DNA of 64,000 bases from Vitellaria paradoxa (Eukaryota; Streptophyta; Magnoliopsida; Ericales; Sapotaceae): NCBI GenBank assembly GCA_019916065.1, contig CM034233.1, forward strand, positions 12,481,573-12,545,572, read 5' to 3'. Of this stretch, positions 49,026 through 60,680 are shown piece after piece. A model generated the notes under the pieces. That model was given only the letters and a program-made list of their open reading frames with translations. It had not been told where the DNA came from and did not search any database. Numbering within the stretch: position 1 is the stretch's first letter; every line of letters begins with the position of its first letter. The position numbers and the translations under genes were made by a program.

Positions 49026-49286
49026 TGTGGAGACTGGCTCCTAGGATGAGATTATAAGTTGGTTTGTTACTAATTTTGGTTACTCTCTTCTTGGCATCAT
49101 CCCTTTGATGTTTTGAAGTTTTTTAAGTTCATATCATTAAGTCTTAAAAATTGTACAAACAATAACATGTCAGCGTACGGAGATCAAAATATCAACTCTC
49201 TATTTACTTTGCGATCAACTATTAATGGAACACTCCGGAAACAGATAAATGTATAATTCAAAATGTTCATGACCAACTGAACTAAC
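49026..49286. other. Unidentified sequence right of the hAT element
   Basis: Balanced composition, no gene seen; perhaps the continuation of 45409-45954 before the hAT insertion. Confidence 0.35.
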
Positions 49287-49289
49287 TTA

Positions 49290-50673
49290 GGTCCTGTTTG
49301 GCAACCATTTCGTTTTCAGTTTTCTGTTTTTGTTTTCATTTTTTTGAAAACTAAACACGAAAACGCGTTTGGTAAATTTGTGTTCAGTTTTCAAGAAGAA
49401 TGAAAATTATTTTCAAAATTTTTAAAAATTATGAAAGTATAGAAAAAGTGTTTTCTCAAGTTTTCATTTTCAGTTTTTAATTTTTTTTACTACTAGTTAT
49501 AACTATCAATTACTATCATCCACTAGTTGTTACCAATTCTGACCACCGCCGCCACTAACTTCCACTTATCTCTGGTCACCACGATATATATTATTATTTA
49601 ATATAAAAATAATAAATTAATATATTAAATTATATTAATATATATAATTAATATATTAATTAATATTTATTATTTAATATTTAATAATATATAAATTAAT
49701 ATATTAATTTTATATTAATATATTTATTATTTAATATATATTTATATATTAAATAATTAATATATTAATAATTATATTATTTTATATAATAATAATATAT
49801 TAATATATAAAATTATATTAATTATATTAGTATATAAAATTAATAATACATTATTTTTATTTATGTAAAAATATATGAAATATAATTTAATTAATAATTA
49901 ATTTTATCAATAATTAATTTAATATATTAAATTATATATTAAATATATTAATTAATCAAATTATATTAATTATAATTGAATTTAATTTGTTAAATTAATA
50001 TAAAATTATTTTATTAAATTATATTTAATTAATAATATAATAAATTATATTTAATATATTTTATTTTTATTGAAGTAAATTATTTTAATAAAGATATAAT
50101 TAAAATAAATACATTTAATTAATTTAAATTAAATTAATTATATAATTAAATTTAATTAATTAAAATAATATAAAAGTAATTTAATCTAAATTGTTTTTAA
50201 TAGATAATATAATTAAATTATATTTCATATATTTTATTTTATTTGATTTTTATTGAATCAAATTATTTTGAAAAATAATATAATTAAAATAATTAAATAT
50301 ACTTAATTAATTAAATCAATTAAATTTAAGTAATTAAATTAAATGAAATTAAGTTAATTAAATTAATTACTTTAATTAATAAGGAAATATATTCTATTAA
50401 ATTGTTTTTAAAAATAATTATAATAAATTATGTTTATTTTCTTTTATTTTTATAGAATTAAATTATTTTTAATAATTCATATAATTAAATTTAATGAATT
50501 TAATTAATTAACAACTATAACTACTAACTAACAATTATCGTTACCAAACGTGTTTTCAAGTTTTTGCTTTCTTTTCTTACTATGTAAATGAAAACAAAAA
50601 ATTAAAAACTGAACACAAAAACTAAAAAACTGAATACAAAAATTGAAAACTGACAGTTTTACCAAACGGGCCC
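49290..50673. mobile_element. Large AT-rich Harbinger-like non-autonomous element (1384 bp)
   Basis: Left end GGTCCTGTTTGGCAACCATT and right end, minus strand, GGGCCCGTTTGGTAAAACTG; both continue into A-rich words with CAGTTTTC. TTA lies outside both ends (49287-49289 and 50674-50676). The interior of nearly 1 kb (49575-50510) is almost only A and T, dominated by TTAATTAAT and TATATTAAT words, with no coding capacity. Close to each end inside is a second fold-back word (CGCGTTTGGTAAA on the left, ACCAAACGTG on the right). Confidence 0.75.
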
Positions 50674-50676
50674 TTA

Positions 50677-52132
50677 ACTATTTGTTTTTTATTTATTATA
50701 AAGCAACTGTTTTAATTACTTAATTGATACTTTGTTACTTCTTTTTCTTTTTTGGTTTTTTGTTTTATTTTATTTTATTTTTCATAATCGTTCTATATTC
50801 AATTTGTAGAGAAGGGGAGAGCAATGTATGCTTAACAGAGTTAGGCATCAGTTTCTTCTAACAGGTTTCTTAAAATATAATAATAAATTTATTTCTATAA
50901 TTTACAAATCACTTATTTAACAATGTTTCATATTATATTCTTTAAAAAAAATTTACAATACCATTATAATTTTTTTTTTGGTTATAAAATAAAAAAACTT
51001 GATGAATGACGTAGCACAAGAAGGGGAATGGTGGACTAACTGAGTCAAATATTATGATTGGAGAAACAGAGGAGAAGAGAAGGGAAAATGAGAAGTTGAC
51101 TGGCAGAAAAAAATAATAATAAATAAAGAAGAATATTGTGGTTAGAGAAATTATATTGTTACTGTAAGATTTGGTTTGGGTACCATAAGTCGATTTTTAA
51201 TTTTTTTAAATTATTTTTGTTTATATGATTTTTTTTAACTAAAACTCTAACTTTATTTTAAATTGAATTTAAATTTTTTTTTTATTTTTTACAATTTTTT
51301 CTTTTATAATGTGAATAAGATACTTAAAAATTACAGCTTAAAAAATCATATTTTAGTTAAAAAAAAAAACTCATATAAGATGAAAATAAGGTAAACAAAA
51401 TCAAAGCTGATGTACAGTACCCAAGTTATGCCTAAATGTGGATTAATTAGCACTGTAATAAAATTAGAGTAGTATTGTAATTTAGAGCATCAGGGGAAAA
51501 GGGTCTTCTAGCCGCAAAAATGATCTACCTTGGAGTTCCACCCCTATGTTGTGCAAATCAAGTTACTTTGGAATGTTTCTTCCGCCGGGGCCTCTGTATA
51601 TAGTTGACTTCTTTTGCTGCATATTTGGTGGATGGTTAGATTTTTCGATTTTTACTAATTTTTATTAATTTTTCACAACTTTTATCAATTTTGATACTGC
51701 AACTTCTAGCATAAAGGAGGATAAAAATGATACTCCAAACGTTACCTTCATCAATATATTTGTGTGTATATATATATATATATATATTGTTGTTACATCA
51801 AATGAAGAAACCCTGTGCTTTACCCCATCTGTTACGCAAATCAAGTTAATTTGGAATGTTCTTCTGCTGGCATCTTGATAGGCGGACTCTTTTGCATTTT
51901 TCTTAACTACGGCATTGTTTCGTTTGCTATCAATTTTTGAAACTCTTTAAAATTTATTTATTTTTTATTTCACTGCACAAATTACGTACGTCTAACTTAT
52001 TTTATTTTATTTTATTTTTTATCATTTTAAACACACCTTATATATATATATATATACATATTACAAAAGGCATGCATTTAATTATATTTTATTTTGTTCG
52101 GCCAACACAATTTTAAATTAATATAATACATC
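50677..52132. other. AT-rich spacer with a diverged local duplication
   Basis: No gene recognised. 51553-51621 and 51827-51895 share the block GCAAATCAAGTTACTTTGGAATG (third-last run differs by one base) and GACTTCTTTTGC-type words, so they are two copies of one sequence about 274 bases apart. A family C-like repeat lies at about 51910-52040. Confidence 0.5.
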
Positions 52133-52291
52133 GGGGCTGTTTGGCCAACAAAAAAAAATCAAAAGTCATCAAATTTTAACTACTTTTTATACTTTTTTTA
52201 ATTAAATTTTAATACGTATCACCTTTATATCACATCTTTCTATTTTTATTGTACTTTTTTGCTAAAGTTAACCAACCAAACAAACAGCCCC
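52133..52291. mobile_element. Tourist-like MITE, family A copy (159 bp)
   Basis: Left end GGGGCTGTTTGGCCAAC, right end on the minus strand GGGGCTGTTTGTTTGGTTGG: the first 11 bases agree exactly. ATC lies outside both ends (52130-52132 and 52292-52294). Internal words AATTAAATTTTAATACGTAT and TCACCTTTATATCACATC match the family. This is the best-preserved family A copy by its ends. Confidence 0.75.
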
Positions 52292-52294
52292 ATC

Positions 52295-53051
52295 ATTCGA
52301 AGTCCACCTGACAGGACCATTTGTCAGTAAAGTTTAATTAGTGGATGGGGATTAAAAAGTAAAATGCAGTGTGATTTAATGGGAACATATGTTAGAATAA
52401 TACAATTTAATTTATTATTATTATTATTATTTGAATTATGCGAATTGAACTGTTTATATTTTTTTTTCCTTTTCCTTTATGCTAGTTATAAACAAGTAAT
52501 TGAAGCAGATGTGAATTTGGGGGGGGACTGGGTAGCTGAATGGAAGATTCAAGGGGCATCAATAAAGGAGAACGAAGACTTCATTTGCCAATGCTCAGCA
52601 AGATGCTTACGGGCGCGCATCATTTGAGTGGGCTTACTGGATGAAACTTTGACGAGATATTATAAAATTTTGAAAGCATAAAGGGTTAATTGCGTAATTA
52701 GTTCGTAAAATTTTAAGGAAAAAAAAATAAGTTAAATAAAGGACTTTGGCTAAATTTGAAGAGCCCCTCAATATAACACCTCATAAATAGTAAATAGATA
52801 AAGCAAATGAAAGTCTTGAATTAGGCGAGACTATTCCATTTGACAAGCTAATCTGCCAAATTGTGACATTTTCATTAAGACTTCCTCTCCATTACGCATT
52901 CTTCATAAGTTCAAAAATGCCTTTCTAACTTTGGAATCTTCAAATTTTGAATAGCCAATTAACCAATTGTCTCATTAATCTTCGCATACCAATCCACAAA
53001 ACTGGGGTGTGATTGGAGTGTGAATTCAAAGAAATTGTCATATTTTTTTCG

Positions 53052-53090
<39 letters not shown>

Positions 53091-53505
53091 AATATGTGTA
53101 TATATATTTTACCAATAAAAATTAAATATAGTGGGAAGTATGGGTGATAAGTATCTTAATTATAATCTGCAAGGTCATAAATATTTCCAAAAACATGGAA
53201 TAATTGCTTGTGATTTTGTAAAAAAAAAAATAAAAGGAATAAGATAAAAAATAGAGAAAAGAGAAAAAAAAAACCTCCATAAAATTTTAAATACATATCA
53301 TTTAAATGAATTCAAAAATATAATAGAATAAAAATATTTATTAATAAATTAAATTATTTAATTCAATTATCTTAAAATTCTTAAAATTCATATATTTTTC
53401 TTTTCTTTTTTTTAATCACAAATCATACAAAAGAATGAATTTTGTTTTTCTATTTTTCCTTAATAATATTTTTTTATGCAAAGAGGAGTCATAAGAGTTA
53501 GTAAT
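52295..53505. other. Gene-free spacer
   Basis: No gene recognised. A balanced patch at 52490-52630 has a short open frame without family resemblance. A long (AT)n tract is at 53054-53087. Confidence 0.45.
53054..53087 (+). repeat. (AT)n microsatellite
   Basis: About 17 AT units in A/T-rich spacer, among the longest dinucleotide tracts in the window. Confidence 0.95.
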
Positions 53506-54270
53506 GGCCGTTTGATAATGTTGCCATTTTTCTATTTATATTTTCATTTTTCTATTTATATTTTTTATTGTCATTTTTTTTCTGAAATGAAAAATAAAAT
53601 TACATTTAATTTTGTTTATAGTAGTTAATTTTTATTTTTATAAAATATTTAATTTTATTACTTTTTTAAAATTTATTAAATTTGATAAAATATATTTTAT
53701 ATTAATTAAATTAATTAATTAAAGTAAATTATTTTTATTTATATTATTTATTAAAATAGTTTAATTATATATAAAATATAATTAAGTTAAATAATAATAT
53801 TTATTAAAAATAATTTAATAAAACATATTTCATTTTAATTTGGTTAGTTAAATTATATTATTTACTAAAAATAATATAATAAAATATATTTTATATAATC
53901 TAATATATTTAATCATATTATTAATTAAAAATAATTTTAATTTAATAAAATAATTTATTTTAATATAATGCAACAGAAATAGATAATGTGTTATAATATA
54001 AATTATAAATTAAATATGATGAGTTCTTGTTAGATTGGTTGAATTTTTAGTAGTTAAAGTGTAAGATCGGTGAATCTACTCTGTTGAGTTACTTAAAAAT
54101 GTAAATTAATAAAATATTTATAACAATAAATAAGAATGGTAATATTTTTTACTTATATTTTTGTTCAAAATTTATTTTTTAAAAAATAAAAATAAATTTA
54201 ATAAACATATTTTTTATTGTAAAAATTTGTAAATATAAATAATAAATTAATATAAATATTACGAAACCAA
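53506..54270 (+). repeat. AT-rich repeat, family E copy
   Basis: Left end near GGCCGTTTGATAATGTTGCC; the right end near ACGAAACCAAACTTA is its weak inverted partner. The stretch 53943-53990 is nearly identical to 30163-30210 in the SEC14 intron, and the AATTTTGTTTATAGTAGTTA word at 53611 corresponds to AATTTTGTTTACAGTAATTG at 29776. Non-coding. Confidence 0.6.
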
Positions 54271-54275
54271 ACTTA

Positions 54276-54540
54276 AGAGGGTATTTAGTTGCCCAAAATC
54301 AACTAAAACTCATCAATTTTTTATACTTTATTCTAATCAAATTTTATCATATATTATTTTTACTTCAAATCTTTATATTTTTATTATACTTTTTTGTTGA
54401 ACTTTTACTAATTAAACACTTCTAAATTTAATTGATTAAAAAGTAAAGTAAAAATATAAAAATGACGTATAATAAAATTTGATTAAATAAAACATAAAAA
54501 ATTAATAAATTTTAATTAATTATAATCAACCAAATACTCC
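54276..54540. mobile_element. Two adjacent family A MITEs in opposite orientation
   Basis: The first half (about 54276-54421) begins GAGGGTATTTAGTTGCCC and has AATTTTATCATATATTATTT. The second (about 54425-54540) is the reverse: AATGACGTATAATAAAATTT, ending AATCAACCAAATACTCC. The pair forms an imperfect 260-bp inverted repeat. Confidence 0.6.
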
Positions 54541-54880
54541 ATGACCGAAAGAAATTGAAAGGCAAAAAGATACCCATGGGAATTGAGAGTCTCCTTTGCT
54601 TTTTTAGCTGCTGATGTGATTTGTACAATCGATCACCTTTTCTTAGGCACTAACCCTTTAACCCCCCAGCAAGTGGGACCCAAGGAGGAGACTCAAAGTG
54701 GAAACAATGTCAGCAAGAGAGCTCAGAGTAGGCTTTTCTTTTTTTTTTTTTTTCGGTCTATGCCCTACGTGGTGGGAAACATCAATTATTGTATAAGAAA
54801 ATAAAATTGATCTGGAATCCTCTGCATTTTTCATCTCAGTTGAGTAACCACCGTCACCAGGCTTGGAGTCATGATAGTAA
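54541..54880. other. Balanced-composition patch, no gene supported
   Basis: 54580-54770 is richer in G and C than its surroundings and has a 73-codon open frame, but no family resemblance, and the frame runs through a poly-T tract. I see no function. Confidence 0.4.
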
Positions 54881-55036
54881 AGGCTCTGTTTGGTGAAATT
54901 AAAATTTAATAATATTTATTAATTTAAATTAATTTTTATATTTTTTTAATTAATTTTTTTTACATATCACTTTTATATCATATTTTTTTATTTTTATTAT
55001 ACTTTTTACCAACTTTTTATTCTATCAAACAGGTTC
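54881..55036. mobile_element. Tourist-like MITE, family A copy
   Basis: Left end AGGCTCTGTTTGGTG after TAA at 54878-54880; right end TATCAAACAGGTTC. Internal words TTTACATATCACTTTTATATC and TTTTTATTATACTTTTTACC are the family signature. Confidence 0.65.
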
Positions 55037-56536
55037 AAAATATTTTGAGTTTTAAGTCAAAATTAAATAAACTAAAAATCCAATAAAAAGTTAATTGAAG
55101 TTAAACTGCTTAAAAAATGTGATAAGTTTTTTAGAGAGGCAATTAAATTAATTTTTTTATTCAAAATTTACTTAATAATTTTTTTTTAACAATGGGCTTA
55201 AGCTCACCGCACCCCTCAATAAGACTCCGCCTCTGACTGTCACCAAACAGTCTTTGTCCGTTTTCACCGTTAAAAATCATATGATAAGGTTAAAATTTTT
55301 AATTCTTTTACATTAAAGATCCTTAATTTTTTATTAATTCTTTTAAATGTTTATTAACTTTTTTAAATTCTCTCAAATTTTCGTCAATGTTTTGAGCAAT
55401 ACACGAAACTTTTTTTCAATCTAACATTTTTTTTTTTGGCACTTTTTGATGCTCCAAATTAAGGAGCACTAATTGGCTGCATTTCCTTAGCCAGCGAAGT
55501 CATTGAAATCTGGAGGACTAAAACGGGCGGCCCTGGACTTTTAACCTTTTGGCTAGTATTAAGATTCAAGGGAAAATATATAACTGATTATTTGATTAAA
55601 TTCTAATTATTTCTTTTTTCCGCTGTAACACATGATAAACTAACAACATTTTGAATTTTTGTTCTAAGTATATTATACCATCACATCGAATTAAAGTTTT
55701 ATAATAGTAATAATAATAATTAGATATATTATTTATGACTAATTATTCACTGAAGCTATAGTATCTTTATGATTAATTTTAGCAAGTACCTTATTTTGGG
55801 AGGCCATATGTTTGAAATAATAAGCATGATAAGGTAGTAGGATAGGCCTTTTTAATTAGTTAGATTACCAAAAGAAAAATAAAAAATTAAATGTGAGTTC
55901 TAATCCCACTACAATATAAATTTTACAATTTTTTAGCATATTTGTAAAAATCCAATATGCGTAATACAAATATAGTGAAATTTCACATTTTCTATTATTA
56001 TGGTTCTATTTGGCATACCAAAATTCGTCAACTTTTAATCACAAGCCAACACGTATTGTTTTTACATTTTTGGTAAAAATTTTTATAAAAATTTAAAAAA
56101 TATACGAAAGTTAAAAAAAAATTGATAAAAATTAAAAAATTGATGAAAGTTAAAAAAGTTGATAAAAATTAAAACAAATAAATAATTTTATGTGTGAGAA
56201 ATAAGTTGTGTTTAGTAGATTTTGATGAAAGAATTATAAAAAAATAATTTTAAGTTGGAGAAAATTAAAAATTTTTAATAATTTTTCAAACGAGTCATAT
56301 GATTAGTGTAACAGAAATTTCATGTGTTTTCAAAATTTTAAGTTCCATTTAAAACACTAAATTTTACAAAAAAAAAAAAAAATGTTTCATAAAATTTTAA
56401 TTTTTTTGCACAATATACAAATTAGGAAACTCTCGCTTTTATTAGTTTATACTATTTTTTTGCCACTTTAATCATAAATTATTTTGAAAGGAACATTTTC
56501 ATTTTAGTTTTAACAATAGAGCCAAAAGAAGGGTAA
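55037..56536. other. Spacer upstream of the FLZ gene
   Basis: A/T-rich. A truncated CAGGGGCGGA-type repeat end is at about 55195-55235 on the minus strand (CAGAGGCGGAGTCTTATTG). Another repeat-like block at about 56005-56290 has GATAAAAATTAAAA words. No gene recognised. Confidence 0.45.
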
Positions 56537-56752
56537 GTGAAAACTTCCATTATTGGAGGTGGTGTCTCCAAAGAAGACAAAGGAAGGGAGAGAGCTAGCC
56601 TCCCTGGACGGCCCAGATTCTCTCATAGCTTCCTCCCTCCCCCTTTTTTATCTTCTTATCATCTCCCCCTTTCACTCCTCTCCCCCTACGGGCCTTCTGT
56701 CTCGCTCTCTCTCTCTACTTTCAGTCAGGTGCCGCGGTAGTAGAGAGAGGAG
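56537..56752 (+). promoter_or_regulatory. 5' leader and core promoter of the FLZ gene
   Basis: A C/T-rich stretch at 56610-56735, including CTCTCTCTCTCT at 56703-56716, precedes the start codon. Such tracts are usual at plant transcription starts. No TATA box is clear. Short open frames here have no family resemblance. Confidence 0.4.
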
Positions 56753-58323
56753 ATGATGCTGGGGAAGAGAGCGCGTCATCCACTGAAGAGGACAACAAGC
56801 ATAACGGAGTTCACTATCACAGGGGAAAACCTTCCACAGCAGCCGTCCAATCATTTCAAGAATGGTGGTGGTGGCGGCGGCGGCGCCACCCTCTCACCAA
56901 TAAATCACCGAGGGAATTTGGCTGATTACGTCGAGACTGCTCCCTTCTTGAGGGCTTGCTCCCTTTGTAACCGCCGGTTGGTCCCCAGCCTTGATATCTA
57001 TATGTACAGGTATTGATAATCTCCACACTCGTAGCTCATCGGGCCTAGGTTTTTTATTTCATTTTCAGTCGCTTCGATAGTTTTCATGGCTTTCAAGATC
57101 TGGGTTCTTCGAATTCTAGATTTTTTTTTTTTTTACAAAAAAAAAATAAAAGTTAATATTTTATCAAATTTTCTTTAAACAAAAAGTATCATAATAATGT
57201 TACAGTAACATTTTCATAATAAAAATTAAACATATTTTTAGTGGATTCTCTTTTAAAAATAATTAATCTGCTTGGAATTTTGATTAATTATATGGTATTA
57301 CTTTATAAATTTCTTTACCTCTATAAAGTTGAAATTTTTGAAAATTTTGATTTTCATATTATATATATATATATATATGCGGCTTACAAGATTAATCCTA
57401 TGTTTGATTTGGATTAAAAAAAAAATGGATGCTTCATTCATTTTAGTCTCAGTTTGTTTTAATAGTAATTTTTTTTTTCAAATTATATTTATTAATATTT
57501 AATAAAAATATTTTTAAATGATATTTTACGTTAAAACAAATGAAACATTATGTTTGGAGTGACGAAAAGTAAAATAAAATGAGATAAGTTGTGAGATTCG
57601 TAATTTGTGTAGTGAAATAAAAAGTAAATAAATTTTAAAATTTTTTGGTATTTTTAACTATTTTTTAGATTTTTTGTCACTCCAAACGAAGTCGTAAAAT
57701 ATGTTTTGAAAAACACTTTCACTATGTTTTTTAAAAAATAAAAAATATTTTTTAAAATATGAGTAAATTTTTTAAAAAATATTTTATACTTAAATAAATG
57801 TAACAGTAGTTGATAACCGTATGGTTGATTTTCCTAAACTAGTAGGAGATAAAGAAATGGATAAGAAGAGGTTATTCCCATTTTTTTTTTCTCTTTTCTT
57901 TCATTTTTTATTATGCTAGGTATTTTATATATATGTGTGTATATATATATATTTTTCTTAATCAAATATGAGAAAAAAATTACTAATTTCTAGTCAAATT
58001 TCACTTTGTTTTCATAAGTTTTGCCCAGAATCTCACTCCATAATTTTGAATTTTTGTTTTGTTTATTTAAGTTCTTGATCTGTATTATTTGGTTCTTTAC
58101 ACTAATTATTTTTGTTAATTATTTAATTTCCAGGGGCGAGATAGCATTTTGCAGTCTAGAGTGTCGACAACAACAGATGAAGGGGGACGAAAGGAAGGAG
58201 AAGTGCTCGTTGGCATCGAAGAAAGATGCTGCACCTGCACCCGCACCTGCACCTGCACCGGCCACGGCCGGTGAATCTGACGTCGCCGTCTCCGCCAAAG
58301 GGGAGACGGTGGCTGCCTTGTAG
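56753..58323 (+). CDS. FCS-like zinc finger (FLZ, DUF581) protein
   Basis: Two coding exons, 56753-57009 and 58134-58323, joined in phase 2 to give 148 aa. The N-terminus MMLGKRARHPLKRTTSITEF is a basic family motif. A Gly run (about 38-44) follows. The FLZ domain spans about 65-101: FLRACSLCNRRL, then YMYRGEIAFCSLECRQQQM, with zinc ligands Cys69, Cys72, Cys92 and Cys96 in the C-x2-C...FCS-x2-C pattern. The tail has an Ala-Pro repeat (about 119-128) from a hexanucleotide repeat. FLZ proteins are plant-specific adaptors that bind the kinase SnRK1 through this domain in sugar and stress signalling; that partner is known for the family and inferred here. The intron cuts the domain right after the Tyr-Met-Tyr-Arg turn. 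ATG 56753 and 56756 are adjacent; the first is taken. Confidence 0.95.
57551..57690. mobile_element. MITE, family C copy, inside the FLZ intron
   Basis: Left end TGTTTGGAGTGACGAAAAG and right end, minus strand, CGTTTGGAGTGACAAAAAA form an inverted repeat with 12 identical bases (GTTTGGAGTGAC). Internal words TTCGTAATTTGTGTAGTGAA match the repeats at 1241 and 23310. It sits in the FLZ intron. Confidence 0.7.
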
Positions 58324-60680
58324 ATTTACATATGCATGTAAGCTATATATATGTATATATATATCTGTGTGTGTGTTCGTGTATGTATAGGTGGGGTGCA
58401 TGGTGCAGTTGTCATTTGTAGGCTAATGACCAAGTTTTGGGAAGGGTTATTTCACGTACGTGGATCCCACGTCTTTGTAACCTCGTGTCTGTTGCCTTCT
58501 TCGTTGCCTGATGGAGGATCCTACGTGAATGGAGCCTCTCGTCTGTGCCTTCTTCCTTGCCCGATGGAGCTTAATTTGACTATAATTGGCTCATTTGTGG
58601 AAGATAATTAAGGGGGTATTTGGTTGATAAAAATTTGATAAAAAAAAGTATAGTAAAAATATAAAAATTTAATACAAAAGTAACATGTGATAAAATTTGA
58701 TTGAAAAAAAATACAAATAATTATTAAAAATTAGTAAGTTTTACTTAATTTTAGCCAACCAAATATTCTTTAAAAGTTTTTTAAATGATTTGACGACTTT
58801 TAAATTTTAATGATTTATTAATAAATCAAATAGATGAAGAGTATATATATATATATATATATAAATACACTTAAAAAACATATATCCTATCCTACCAAGA
58901 AACATTAAAAAAATAAATAATTTCAAATAATGTGATAATAATAATTATGTAATAAAAGCGGATTTAATTTATCAATATTTTTAAAAGAATTGATCCATAA
59001 ATTTAGTATTATGATATTGTTTTTTTTTTTTAGTTATATAGTGCTACTCTATTCTTAAATGAGGCATCACTGCCCTCCAAATATTATTTTATTTTGTTTC
59101 TTATACTGCCTTTTATTTCATATATATATAAATATATATTTATGCACTTGAATCCTTAGTAGTTTATTCTCTTTTTATTAGCTTGAAAATATTTAAATAA
59201 TTTATTGTTATTATTATTCATCATCAAAACTCATGAAAATCTCTTTTTGCCACTTAATATTAGCCCTTACATTTTTTTAGTATTTTTTAAAAATATTTAT
59301 TGACTCAAAAACAATTATCTTATTAAACTCCCTTCCATAGAGACACGATATATATTATAGATACCATCAGCAAGAGGATAAATTTAAAACTACTACAATA
59401 TCAATATATAATAGTAACTTTTTCAAAAATATTTATTAGGTGCCCTATAATTTTATCATTATTTTCTATAGCATATATAGTATATTTTTCATCCATTTTC
59501 AATTATTATACTTGACTTAGATAAAGTTTATATGGTTCATTAGAGCAGCATTTAATATAGGTCAATGCTAGATTGCAAGGTGGCATAACTTTCTACACTT
59601 GTGTATTGATTTCGAAAAGAATTTAAAAATTTTAAGGATATGTTTGAGAAATTTTTTAATAATTTTTTTGGGCCATAAACGTATTCTTTTTATTTGTAAT
59701 TTTTATATTTTTTGAATACACCCAAGATTTAAATTAAATTCATTAAAAAAATTTTAAGGGCAAAATTGGAAGAAATTAAAATTTAAGTACTCAATAGGAG
59801 ACTTCCTTAAAGTTTAAGCCACGATTTGATAGTCTAAGTTAGATAAATTACATTTAACATGCTTATACTTAACAATTAATTGAGAGACAAAATGAGTATG
59901 TAAAGTTAAAATTTAAATGTGATTAATATTTCTCCATGCCACATGATCACCACCACCCAGTGGTCTTAAGCAAAGGGCTCATGCTGATCATGACCACAAG
60001 AAAACTTGTATATAGAATTAATCCAAGAACGGTGTTTGTTTTCCAAGAAAATGAAGAAGAATAATTTGTAGTTTTGAGCCATCATGATTTTCCCATCATT
60101 CTTTCTTACGAAAGAAAGTGATGGAAATAGAGCACAACAAATTAATGGTGGGACATGCCGGTGACCTTGCCGGTCACGGAAACTTGCAACTTCTTCCAAC
60201 TTTACACCTAAGCTCCATATAATTCAAGGATTTATATAATTATTAATTATTATTATTATTGTCTGTTGTTATTTCAAAAGATAAAAAAAAAAAAAAAAAA
60301 AAAATCATTGCAAAGGCTTTAATTGTCGACAATAATGTCGACCACTTGAGACTGTAGTTTTCAGGTTCATATACTTTGTTTGGACATGGCCAATCCCTCT
60401 CCCCTTTGGCCATTTTTCGGTGACCTTTCCAACTTAAAAGAGCTCTATTCTCATTTCTCACTCACTTCACCGACTCTCATTATTTTATTATTAGTTTGGG
60501 TTTCTCTTTCCTTCTATTGGTATGAAATTATTTTTTAAAATACAGGCTGTCAATATTTTTCCTGTTGATTTGGATTTCACTCGTAAGATAAGTTTGCGAA
60601 TTTGAAGAATCACAATGCTCCCAACGCAATAATGCAAATGATGATGGACCTCCGCTGATTAGGCTAGCATTAATATTAGC
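58324..60680. other. 3' region of the FLZ gene, MITE and spacer
   Basis: The 3' UTR probably covers 58324-58610 (balanced composition). A/T-rich DNA follows. Balanced patches at 59930-60200 and 60320-60480 have no supported gene; the first contains the fold-back CGGTGACCTTGCCGGTCACG at 60160-60179. A 25-base poly-A run lies at 60281-60304. Confidence 0.45.
58612..58769. mobile_element. Tourist-like MITE, family A copy
   Basis: Left end GGGGGTATTTGGTTGAT after TAA (58609-58611). Internal words AAGTAACATGTGATAAAATT and TTGATTGAAAAAAA match the family in the orientation of 2673-2819. Right end AGCCAACCAAATATTC, diverged. Confidence 0.65.

Noticed and set aside
52364..52627. 87-codon frame with a hydrophobic start resembling a small secreted protein
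   Set aside because: The Leu run is an ATT microsatellite, and the rest has no recognisable family or cysteine pattern.
56537..56756. Two Ser/Pro-rich frames just before the FLZ start
   Set aside because: They come from the C/T-rich leader; the FLZ frame begins at 56753 with a clear family N-terminus.
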